Assembly (NCBI GenBank): GCA_934692455.1
Contig: CAKUTY010000074.1
Location: forward strand, 1-6,669
Origin: an uncultured Erysipelotrichaceae bacterium
Lineage (GTDB): Bacteria > Bacillota_I > Bacilli_A > Erysipelotrichales > Erysipelotrichaceae
DNA length: 6,669 nt
Direction: 5' to 3'
Both the position numbers and the translations under genes were made by a program. Numbering within the stretch: position 1 is the stretch's first letter; every line of letters begins with the position of its first letter. This document shows, in pieces, positions 1 to 5,088 of the stretch. The notes beneath the pieces were generated by a model, which was not told the DNA's origin, ran no database searches, and was given only the letters and a program-made list of their open reading frames with translations.

Positions 1-1104
1 CCTGATGCTTATTTCTCTGGTAGTAAGATTAAGTGGATTTTAGATAATGTAGAAGGGGTAAGAGATAGGGCTAATAGGGGTGAACTTTATTTTGGTACTA
101 TCGATACTTGGTTAATTTATAATCTAACAGGTGGTAAGGTACATGTTACCGACTATACTAACGCTTCTAGAACAATGTTGTTTAATATCAATACATTAGA
201 GTGGGATAAAGAGTTGTTAGAGTTATTAGATATTCCAGAGTCTTTATTGCCTGATGTTAAGCCATCTAGTTATGTTTATGGTGAGACAGTTCCTGAGATG
301 TTTAAGGCACCAATAAAGATAAGTGGAGCAGCAGGTGATCAACAATGTGCTTTATTTGGACAATGCTGTTTTAATAAGGGTGAAATGAAGAATACCTATG
401 GTACTGGTTGTTTCTTGTTGATGAATACAGGTACTGACTTGGTAAGATCAAATAATGGTTTGGTAACTACGATTGCGGCTAGTGCTAATGGTAAGATTCA
501 ATATGCTCTAGAGGGTTCAATTTTTATTGGTGGCGCTGTTATTCAGTGGTTAAGAGATGAAATGAAGATAATTAATTTTGCTAGAGAGAGTGAAGTTTTA
601 GCAAGTGAAGTAAGTGATACTGAAGGTGCTTATGTGGTTCCTGCTTTTACAGGGCTTGGTGCCCCATATTGGTCACAACATGCTAGGGGTACAATTGTAG
701 GTATTACTCGTGGTTTTAATAAGAATCATTTGGTTAGAGCTACTTTAGAATCTATAGCTTATGAAACATATGATATTGTTAAGGCTATGGAAGAGGATGC
801 TGGTGTAGTGGTTAGAGAACTTAAGGTTGACGGTGGTGCTAGTGCTAATAATCTTTTGATGCAATTTCAAGCTGATTTATTAAATGCCAAGGTATATCGT
901 CCTATGGTGACTGAGACTACGGCTTTGGGCGCTGCTTATTTAGCTGGTTTAGCTGTTGGCTTTTATAAGGATGAAGATGAGATCAAGTATAATTGGTCAA
1001 TTGATAAGAGTTTCTCTAGTACAATGACTAAGGAAGTTAGGGATACAAAGATTAAGGGCTGGAAGAAAGCGATTGATACAGCTTTATTTTGGGCAAAATC
1101 GTGA
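1..1104 (+). CDS. glpK: Glycerol kinase, C-terminal part (5' end outside window)
   Basis: Cytoplasmic enzyme that phosphorylates glycerol with ATP to sn-glycerol 3-phosphate. The reading frame is open from base 1, so the gene is cut by the window edge; 367 residues are visible, and against a usual length near 500 about 130 N-terminal residues are missing. Family hallmarks in order: FGTIDTWLIYNLTGG near residues 31-45, DYTNASRTM before residue 60, GAAGDQQ with the presumed catalytic base Asp113 (bases 337-339), NTYGTG, EGSIFIGGAVIQWLRD, the FGGY signature GLGAPYW...ARG...GITRG, and the nucleotide-binding DGGASANNLLMQFQADLL. The C-terminus (GWKKAIDTALFWAKS) is complete. The loop before GDQQ has no histidine, whereas many Gram-positive glycerol kinases carry there the His that HPr phosphorylates. 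The stop is TGA followed at once by an in-frame TAA. An ATG at base 175 is internal, not the start. The FGGY family is certain and glycerol kinase within it is very likely. Confidence 0.97.
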   Translation, partial: PDAYFSGSKIKWILDNVEGVRDRANRGELYFGTIDTWLIYNLTGGKVHVTDYTNASRTMLFNINTLEWDKELLELLDIPESLLPDVKPSSYVYGETVPEMFKAPIKISGAAGDQQCALFGQCCFNKGEMKNTYGTGCFLLMNTGTDLVRSNNGLVTTIAASANGKIQYALEGSIFIGGAVIQWLRDEMKIINFARESEVLASEVSDTEGAYVVPAFTGLGAPYWSQHARGTIVGITRGFNKNHLVRATLESIAYETYDIVKAMEEDAGVVVRELKVDGGASANNLLMQFQADLLNAKVYRPMVTETTALGAAYLAGLAVGFYKDEDEIKYNWSIDKSFSSTMTKEVRDTKIKGWKKAIDTALFWAKS

Positions 1105-1110
1105 TAATAT
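1103..1110 (+). promoter_or_regulatory. Possible -10 element giving a leaderless start for the gene at 1117
   Basis: T1102-G1103-A1104 followed by TAATAT (1105-1110) resembles an extended -10 element, and GATAAT (1103-1108) is a second reading of it. Seven bases after 1110 comes the A of the ATG at 1117, exactly the spacing expected between a -10 box and the first transcribed base. No Shine-Dalgarno sequence and no convincing -35 box is visible. The TGATAA part is also the glpK tandem stop, so the match may be chance. Confidence 0.25.
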
Positions 1111-1116
1111 GATTTT

Positions 1117-1869
1117 ATGAATATTCCATTAATTTTAGCGTTTTTATTTTTTGCGGGAGCCTTACTTGGCTATATACTTGAATTCTTTTTTAGAAATCTA
1201 ATTAGTCATTCAGGCCCTCGTGGTAAGTATTTTATTAACCCAGGTTTTTGTAAGGGTCCTTATCTTCCAATCTATGGTGTGGGTCTTACAACGATGTTTT
1301 GTATTACTTATACAGTAGATGCGTATTTGGATAATCCGCCAGCTATAGTAATTATTATCGGTATTACAATCGCAATGACACTTATTGAGTTTGTGGGTGG
1401 TGTTTTCTTGTTGAAAGTTATGAATATGCGTCTTTGGGATTATCGTAAAAGATGGGGTAATGTCATGGGTGTTATTTGTCCATTGTTCTCTTTCTTTTGG
1501 GGTGCGATAGGCGCTGTTTATTATTTAGTAATTCATCCAATTGCGATTGATGGTATTGTTTGGCTGACAAATAACTTGGCTTTCTCATTCTTTATCGGCT
1601 TGTTCTATGGCGTCTTCTTGATTGATAATTATGTTTCTACAAAAGAAGCTATTGATATTAAGCACTTTGGTGATGTACATGGTATTGTCGTTAAGTATGA
1701 AGAACTTAAGGATTTACTTGCTCAAAAGCGTATTGAGGCTGAAAAGAAGCTTCCTTTCTTCAATCAAGTTAAAATTGAGAATATGTCTTTAAAGGATACT
1801 TTGACTAAGTATAGTGAAATCTTAGAAAATAAGGCAGAAGTTTTCCAAAACTTGCGTCATAAGAAATAA
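1117..1869 (+). CDS. CmpB-like integral membrane protein (putative ABC-transporter type IV family)
   Basis: A 250-residue polytopic membrane protein. About five hydrophobic helices are visible near residues 3-24, 51-67, 76-100, 117-140 and 152-171, followed by a charged, probably cytoplasmic tail (190-250) that looks helical. The sequence carries the conserved blocks I associate with the Pfam family ABC_trans_CmpB (PF06541): an N-P-G-F-x-K-G-P-Y-x-P-I-Y-G-x-G segment at 41-56, and W-D-Y with a later GNVMG-I-C...FFWG segment at 107-129. The biochemical role of this family is not established; despite its name, no ATPase partner is encoded here. It starts 12 bases after glpK with no ribosome binding site, so it is either translated from glpK read-through or leaderless. 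There is no other in-frame ATG nearby upstream. Two terminator-like hairpins follow it. Confident in the family, not in a function. Confidence 0.85.
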   Translation: MNIPLILAFLFFAGALLGYILEFFFRNLISHSGPRGKYFINPGFCKGPYLPIYGVGLTTMFCITYTVDAYLDNPPAIVIIIGITIAMTLIEFVGGVFLLKVMNMRLWDYRKRWGNVMGVICPLFSFFWGAIGAVYYLVIHPIAIDGIVWLTNNLAFSFFIGLFYGVFLIDNYVSTKEAIDIKHFGDVHGIVVKYEELKDLLAQKRIEAEKKLPFFNQVKIENMSLKDTLTKYSEILENKAEVFQNLRHKK

Positions 1870-1900
1870 TCACACAATTTTACATAATGTATACACACAG

Positions 1901-1916
1901 CTTTCACATTTGAAAG
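1901..1916 (+). other. Short perfect stem-loop, first of three in the intergenic gap
   Basis: CTTTCA (1901-1906) and TGAAAG (1911-1916) form a six-pair stem with a CATT loop. No U-tract follows (next bases TTATCA), so it is not a typical terminator by itself. It begins 31 bases after the stop of the membrane protein gene. Just upstream are two overlapping palindromes, TACATAATGTA (1881-1891) and TGTATACA (1888-1895), which could be a protein-binding site, although such AT-rich palindromes are common by chance. Confidence 0.45.
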
Positions 1917-1924
1917 TTATCATT

Positions 1925-1964
1925 AGGGTACAAAGTAATTAAATACTTTGTGTCTCCCTTTCGT
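1925..1964 (+). terminator. Hairpin with U-rich tail, probable terminator of the membrane protein gene
   Basis: ACAAAGTA (1930-1937) pairs perfectly with TACTTTGT (1944-1951) around the loop ATTAAA. The stem can be lengthened by AGGG (1925-1928) with CCCT (1956-1959) across a small internal loop. TTTCGTTTATAT follows, a broken U-tract, so termination may be partial. The next hairpin is 12 bases further on, so the two may act as a double terminator. Confidence 0.6.
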
Positions 1965-1970
1965 TTATAT

Positions 1971-2004
1971 AAAAAGAAGTTCCACTTAGGTGGAATTTTC
2001 TTTT
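1971..2004 (+). terminator. Intrinsic terminator upstream of the zinc-ribbon gene
   Basis: TTCCAC (1980-1985) pairs with GTGGAA (1990-1995) around the loop TTAG. The flanks AAAAGAA and TTCTTTT can extend the pairing, and a T-rich run (1996-2004) follows. This is a standard rho-independent terminator shape. It ends transcription from glpK and the membrane protein gene, or from an undetected short transcript in the gap. Confidence 0.7.
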
Positions 2005-2022
2005 ATAATGTTTTATAGGAGA
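2004..2022 (+). promoter_or_regulatory. -10 box and ribosome binding site of the zinc-ribbon gene
   Basis: A perfect TATAAT lies at 2004-2009, directly after the terminator T-run; it would start transcription near 2016. No good -35 box lies at the right distance, because that DNA is the terminator stem. AGGAGA at 2017-2022 is a good Shine-Dalgarno sequence nine bases before the ATG at 2032 and fixes that start. The leader would be only about 16 bases long. Confidence 0.45.
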
Positions 2023-2031
2023 TTATAAATT

Positions 2032-2382
2032 ATGAAGAATGAAGTTAAGTGTTATAGATGTGGTCATAAGATTGATGTCAATTCAAAAAATTTAAGCGAA
2101 CAGGTTACTTGTCCTCATTGTCAGGGTAAGATGGATTTGGATAAGAAGACTAAGACTAAGTATACCGTTTTGCGTTATATTTTTATTGTGCTTGTTTCTT
2201 TTGTTTTTGTGACAATGATTTTTGCGGTTACTAAGTCAACGGCTATGATTGTTGCGTTGACAATTTTATTGGCTTTTGGTTTGTCTACTGTTTCTGAGAA
2301 GGTTGGTTTATGGTTAACTTATAAGTTATTTGGCCTAAACTATGAGCATGTAGAGGTTGATAAGAAGAATAAGAAAAAATAA
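2032..2382 (+). CDS. Small zinc-ribbon membrane protein of unknown function
   Basis: A 116-residue protein. The N-terminus has two CxxC knuckles, Cys7-Tyr-Arg-Cys10 and Cys27-Pro-His-Cys30, spaced as in small zinc ribbons (zinc or another metal is inferred from the motif). A lysine-rich linker (33-43) leads to two hydrophobic segments near residues 44-66 and 70-87, then an amphipathic stretch and a strongly basic tail ending KKNKKK. This suggests a cytosolic metal-binding head on a two-helix membrane anchor. Proteins of this build are widespread in Firmicutes as 'zinc-ribbon domain-containing protein'; I recognise no specific function. A strong ribosome binding site supports the start. Terminators on both sides suggest a single-gene unit, not linked in function to its neighbours. 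Confidence 0.85.
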   Translation: MKNEVKCYRCGHKIDVNSKNLSEQVTCPHCQGKMDLDKKTKTKYTVLRYIFIVLVSFVFVTMIFAVTKSTAMIVALTILLAFGLSTVSEKVGLWLTYKLFGLNYEHVEVDKKNKKK

Positions 2383-2408
2383 ATGGCTCTGATGAACCAT
2401 TTTTATTT
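2380..2408 (+). terminator. Short terminator overlapping the stop of the zinc-ribbon gene
   Basis: AAATGG (2381-2386, beginning inside the TAA stop) pairs with CCATTT (2397-2402) around a ten-base loop. The loop can form two more inner pairs (TC with GA). TTTATTT follows. The stem is weak, so read-through into the downstream regulator is possible. Confidence 0.5.
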
Positions 2409-2416
2409 GGTAAAAT
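2408..2416 (+). promoter_or_regulatory. Extended -10 promoter placed for a leaderless start of the first YhfZ-like gene
   Basis: TGGTAAAAT matches the extended -10 consensus TGnTATAAT with one mismatch. The last T is at 2416, so transcription is expected near 2423, the A of the second ATG of the regulator. No Shine-Dalgarno sequence precedes either ATG. A -35 box is weak at best (CTGATG, 2389-2394). Confidence 0.5.
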
Positions 2417-2422
2417 ATGGTT

Positions 2423-3316
2423 ATGGATATCAATCAAAAAATAATGGGTAAGAATGGGTTAGCTTGCGTTAAGATGGCAAAAAGCTTGATAAAGGTTCCA
2501 ATTGGAGCTCGTATGCCAACAGTCAGCGAACTAGCTAATTCTAATTGTATTCCAGTAGGGACTACCCATAATGCATTAAGAACACTGATAGAATATGACG
2601 CTATTAAGGTTATTCCAAGGGGTCATATGGGTTCTTTTCTTGTTGAAAAGAATGTGAAGAAGCTATTAAGTATAATTGGTGTTCAATATATTTTTGGGGC
2701 AATGCCTGTAACAGAAAATAAATATTTTAAGGGTTTGGCTTCGGGTATAACAAGTCAAATGACTAATGAGTATGGGGTTCCTATTAATTTGGCTTATATG
2801 AGGGGTTCTAAGACTCGTATTGAGATGCTTATTAATGGCCGTTATGATTTTGTGATTGTTTCTAAGATGGCTGCTAATGAGTATATTAAGAAAAATGGCG
2901 GTATCGATATTGTTTTGAATTTTGGGATTTTTTCTTATACTCAAAATTATTCTTTAAAGTTTCATAATGCAAGTATTAATGAAATAAAAGATGGCATGAG
3001 AATTGGCGTTGATCCTTGTTCTATCGATCAAATAAAGTTATCTAAGGATTTATGTAGAAAAAAGAAGGTTGAGTATATAGAAATATTATCTTCAAGAATG
3101 GATGATGAATTGAAGTTAGGAAATATTGATGCTGCTTTAATATATGATGATAGTATTATTTATGATGATATTCCTGTTGATGGGTCATGTGCAGTTTTGA
3201 TTGTTGATAGCGAAAAAATGGAAGTCGCTGAAATCATAAGGGATTTAATAGATAAAAAAGAGATTATCGAGATTCAAAAACAAGTGGTTGAAGGTAAAAT
3301 TAAACCTAGGTATTAA
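2423..3316 (+). CDS. YhfZ-like transcriptional regulator (HTH_41 plus YhfZ_C), copy 1
   Basis: A 297-residue probable DNA-binding regulator. Residues about 1-75 form a GntR-like winged helix-turn-helix of the HTH_41 type: MPTVSELA, then GTTHNALRTLIEYDAI, then the wing RGHMGSFLV. The remainder matches the YhfZ_C domain, which resembles a periplasmic-binding-protein fold and probably senses a small ligand: GAMP, GLASG, LAYMRGSKTRIEML, GRYDFVIVSKMAA, DGMRIGVDP and a closing AVLIVDS. The next gene is a paralog, a little over half identical by eye. I chose the ATG at 2423 because the paralog begins at the same place (MDxNQ) and because the -10 box points to it; the ATG at 2417 would add only two residues. 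Ligand and targets are unknown. E. coli yhfZ sits in a different, poorly understood operon, so its context does not transfer. Confidence 0.85.
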   Translation: MDINQKIMGKNGLACVKMAKSLIKVPIGARMPTVSELANSNCIPVGTTHNALRTLIEYDAIKVIPRGHMGSFLVEKNVKKLLSIIGVQYIFGAMPVTENKYFKGLASGITSQMTNEYGVPINLAYMRGSKTRIEMLINGRYDFVIVSKMAANEYIKKNGGIDIVLNFGIFSYTQNYSLKFHNASINEIKDGMRIGVDPCSIDQIKLSKDLCRKKKVEYIEILSSRMDDELKLGNIDAALIYDDSIIYDDIPVDGSCAVLIVDSEKMEVAEIIRDLIDKKEIIEIQKQVVEGKIKPRY

Positions 3317-3337
3317 TCTAAAATATTGCAAGCAAGT

Positions 3338-3342
3338 AGGGG
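3338..3342 (+). promoter_or_regulatory. Ribosome binding site that fixes the start of YhfZ-like copy 2
   Basis: AGGGG at 3338-3342 lies eight bases before the ATG at 3351. It decides against an upstream TTG at 3288, which lies inside copy 1 and would add 21 residues absent from the paralog. The 34-base gap holds no terminator, so the two regulators are probably co-transcribed. Confidence 0.7.
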
Positions 3343-3350
3343 TAAAAAAT

Positions 3351-4271
3351 ATGGATGTAAATCAAGAATTAATGAGCAAGAATGGGTTAGCTTGTATCAA
3401 AATGGCAAGAATTGTGATAGGAATTCCTTTAGGTGGTCGTCTTCCGACTGTTAGTGAGTTGTCTGTGGAAAATGATATTCCGATTGGTACTACACACAAT
3501 GCGTTAAAGACTTTGATTAAAACGGGTGCTGTTGAGGTTGTTTCTAGGGGCCATATGGGTTCTTATCTTGTGAATAAGGATGTTAAGAAACTGTTGCATC
3601 TAATTGGTGTTCAATATTTATTTGGGGCTATGCCTTTGCCTTATACTAAGCGTTTTGAGGGTTTGGCTTCTGGTTTAATAAGTCAAATGAAAAATTCTGA
3701 TGATATACCTGTTAATCTGGCTTATATGAGGGGTTCTAAGAATAGGATTGAAATGTTAACTAGTGGTCGTTATGATTTTGCGATTGTTTCTAAGATGGCT
3801 GCTAAGGAATATTTAAAAAAGCATGATGATGTTGATATTTTGATTGATTTTGGTCCTTTTTCATATACCAAACAACATGTGGTAATGTTTCATGATAATA
3901 ATGAAACAGAAATTAGAGATGGAATGAGAATTGGCGTTGATAAAAGTTCTATTGACCAAACAATATTGACTGAGAAACTTTGCGGGGGTAAAAACGTTGA
4001 ATTTGTTGAAGTTCAATATTTAAGAATGTTTGAAAAGATAATGGATGGAAGTATTGATGCGACTGTCATGTGTTTGGGAGAGACTAATAAGCAAGCATTA
4101 AATATAAAGTGTAATCCATTTGATACTGATCTTGATAGTACCAATGCTGTTTTGATTGTTGATAGTAATAGAAAAGAGCTTCATGTGTTGATTAATGAAT
4201 TGGTTGATAAGGATGAGATTTTAAATATTCAGAAGCAAGTTCTAGATGGCAAGATACAGCCAAGCTACTAA
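3351..4271 (+). CDS. YhfZ-like transcriptional regulator (HTH_41 plus YhfZ_C), copy 2
   Basis: A 306-residue paralog of the preceding gene with the same domain order. The helix-turn-helix is LPTVSELS, GTTHNALKTLIKTGAV and RGHMGSYLV within residues 1-75; the YhfZ_C-type sensor follows with GAMPLPYTKRFEGLASG, LAYMRGSKNRIEML, GRYDFAIVSKMAA and DGMRIGVDKSSIDQ. Near residues 235-260 it has about nine extra residues relative to copy 1 (around NIKCNPFDTDLDST), in a region that may shape the ligand pocket. It starts 34 bases after copy 1 and ends 49 bases before nagB, with no terminator between. The recognition helices of the two copies are nearly the same (GTTHNAL), which suggests overlapping DNA sites, whereas the sensor halves differ more. 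Regulation of nagB is inferred from position only. Confidence 0.86.
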   Translation: MDVNQELMSKNGLACIKMARIVIGIPLGGRLPTVSELSVENDIPIGTTHNALKTLIKTGAVEVVSRGHMGSYLVNKDVKKLLHLIGVQYLFGAMPLPYTKRFEGLASGLISQMKNSDDIPVNLAYMRGSKNRIEMLTSGRYDFAIVSKMAAKEYLKKHDDVDILIDFGPFSYTKQHVVMFHDNNETEIRDGMRIGVDKSSIDQTILTEKLCGGKNVEFVEVQYLRMFEKIMDGSIDATVMCLGETNKQALNIKCNPFDTDLDSTNAVLIVDSNRKELHVLINELVDKDEILNIQKQVLDGKIQPSY

Positions 4272-4278
4272 ATGTCTG

Positions 4279-4315
4279 TGCTATAATTGGTATGCATTAT
4301 GTATGTATAAAGGAG
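4279..4315 (+). promoter_or_regulatory. nagB promoter (perfect extended -10), leader and ribosome binding site
   Basis: TGCTATAAT (4279-4287) is a perfect extended -10 element. No clear -35 box lies upstream, which extended -10 promoters tolerate. Transcription is expected near 4294, giving a leader of about 27 bases. AAAGGAG (4309-4315) is a strong Shine-Dalgarno sequence five bases before the ATG at 4321 and fixes that start; an upstream in-frame ATG at 4246 lies inside the regulator gene. ATTGGTAT (4286-4293), at the transcription start, resembles one half of the NagR-type operator as I remember it from Bacillus, but the other half does not match. Confidence 0.65.
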
Positions 4316-4320
4316 AGAAA

Positions 4321-5049
4321 ATGTTCAAATTAATTAAGGCAACAAATTATGATGATATGTCAAGAAAAGCTGCTAATATCATCGCTAGTCAAATCACTTT
4401 AAAAGAAGATTCAGTTTTAGGTTTAGCTACAGGTTCTACACCTATTGGTACTTATAAGCTATTAATTGAAAAGTTCAATAATGGTGATATCGATTTCTCT
4501 AATATCAAGACAGTTAATCTAGATGAATATGTAGGATTAGATGGTGATAATGATCAAAGCTATAGATATTTCATGAATCACAACTTATTTGATCATGTAA
4601 ATATCAATAAGGATAATACAAATGTTCCTTGTGGAAAAGAGACTGATGCAGAAAAAGAATGTAATAGATATCATCAAGTTATCGAATCTATGGGTGGTGT
4701 TGATTTACAATTATTAGGTATTGGTAATAATGGTCATATTGGTTTCAATGAACCAGATGAAGTATTTTCTTATAAGACTCATAAGGTTGAATTAACTGAA
4801 AGTACAATCAAGGCTAATAGTAGATTATTTGAAAATATCGAAGATGTTCCAAAGTTTGCCTATACTATGGGTGTTGGTGAAATCATGGCTGCTAAGTCAG
4901 TATTAATTCTAGCTAGTGGTAAGGCTAAGGCTCCTATCATTAAGGAATTATTAACTGGTGAGGTTAAGCCAAGTGTTCCAGCTTCAATCTTGAAGTTCCA
5001 TCCTAATTGCATCCTAATTGCTGATGAGGAAGCTTTAAGTGAATTATAA
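4321..5049 (+). CDS. nagB: Glucosamine-6-phosphate deaminase
   Basis: Cytoplasmic enzyme converting glucosamine 6-phosphate to fructose 6-phosphate and ammonia, the step by which amino sugars enter glycolysis. At 242 residues it has the length usual for Gram-positive NagB. Visible motifs: the phosphate loop GLATGSTP (34-41), NLDEY with the catalytic Asp68 (66-70), and GIGNNGHIGFNEP (133-145), in which His139 and Glu144 correspond to the catalytic His and Glu of the family. Asn137 occupies the place of the E. coli aspartate, as in Bacillus-type enzymes. The C-terminal part has the expected TMGVGEIM and VLILASGKAKA. The Shine-Dalgarno sequence sets the start. No nagA is in the window. The gene has its own promoter and is followed by a strong hairpin, so it may form a single-gene unit, possibly fed by read-through from the two regulators upstream. 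Confidence 0.97.
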   Translation: MFKLIKATNYDDMSRKAANIIASQITLKEDSVLGLATGSTPIGTYKLLIEKFNNGDIDFSNIKTVNLDEYVGLDGDNDQSYRYFMNHNLFDHVNINKDNTNVPCGKETDAEKECNRYHQVIESMGGVDLQLLGIGNNGHIGFNEPDEVFSYKTHKVELTESTIKANSRLFENIEDVPKFAYTMGVGEIMAAKSVLILASGKAKAPIIKELLTGEVKPSVPASILKFHPNCILIADEEALSEL

Positions 5050-5050
5050 T
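5045..5050 (+). promoter_or_regulatory. Possible -10 box for the dehydrogenase gene
   Basis: A perfect TATAAT overlaps the nagB stop codon. Transcription from it would start near 5057, inside the first arm of the hairpin at 5055-5073, so the dehydrogenase mRNA would begin with a stem-loop. The only -35 candidate is weak (CTGATG, 5021-5026). There is no space for a promoter between the hairpin and the ribosome binding site. Confidence 0.35.
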
Positions 5051-5054
5051 AAGT

Positions 5055-5077
5055 AAGGTGACGATGTCACCTTTTTT
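5055..5077 (+). terminator. Strong hairpin with U-tract after nagB (terminator or attenuator)
   Basis: AAGGTGAC (5055-5062) pairs perfectly with GTCACCTT (5066-5073) around a GAT loop, and six Ts (5072-5077) end the element. This is a textbook rho-independent terminator. The ribosome binding site of the next gene, AAAGGAG (5078-5084), follows the last T directly. Confidence 0.85.
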
Positions 5078-5088
5078 AAAGGAGAAAT

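Noticed and set aside
1102..1107. TGA-TAA at the end of glpK as a sign that TGA encodes Trp
   Set aside because: All intact genes encode Trp by TGG and none is interrupted by TGA, so the standard code holds; it is a tandem stop.
1923..1963. T-box riboswitch suggested by TTAGGG followed by a hairpin and CTCCCTTTCG
   Set aside because: The conserved TGGN bulge and ACCGCG of the T-box antiterminator are absent, there is no specifier stem, and the downstream gene is not an aminoacyl-tRNA synthetase or amino acid gene.
2666..2944. 92-residue open frame on the minus strand inside YhfZ-like copy 1
   Set aside because: It is fully antisense to a well-supported gene, has no ribosome binding site and a biased Asn/Ile/Ser composition, as expected of a shadow frame.
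3288..3350. TTG start that would lengthen YhfZ-like copy 2 by 21 residues
   Set aside because: It lies inside copy 1, lacks a ribosome binding site and adds residues that the paralog does not have; the ATG at 3351 has a good AGGGG site.
4246..4320. Upstream ATG for nagB at 4246
   Set aside because: It overlaps the regulator gene and adds residues unlike any NagB N-terminus; the ATG at 4321 follows AAAGGAG and begins the usual sequence.
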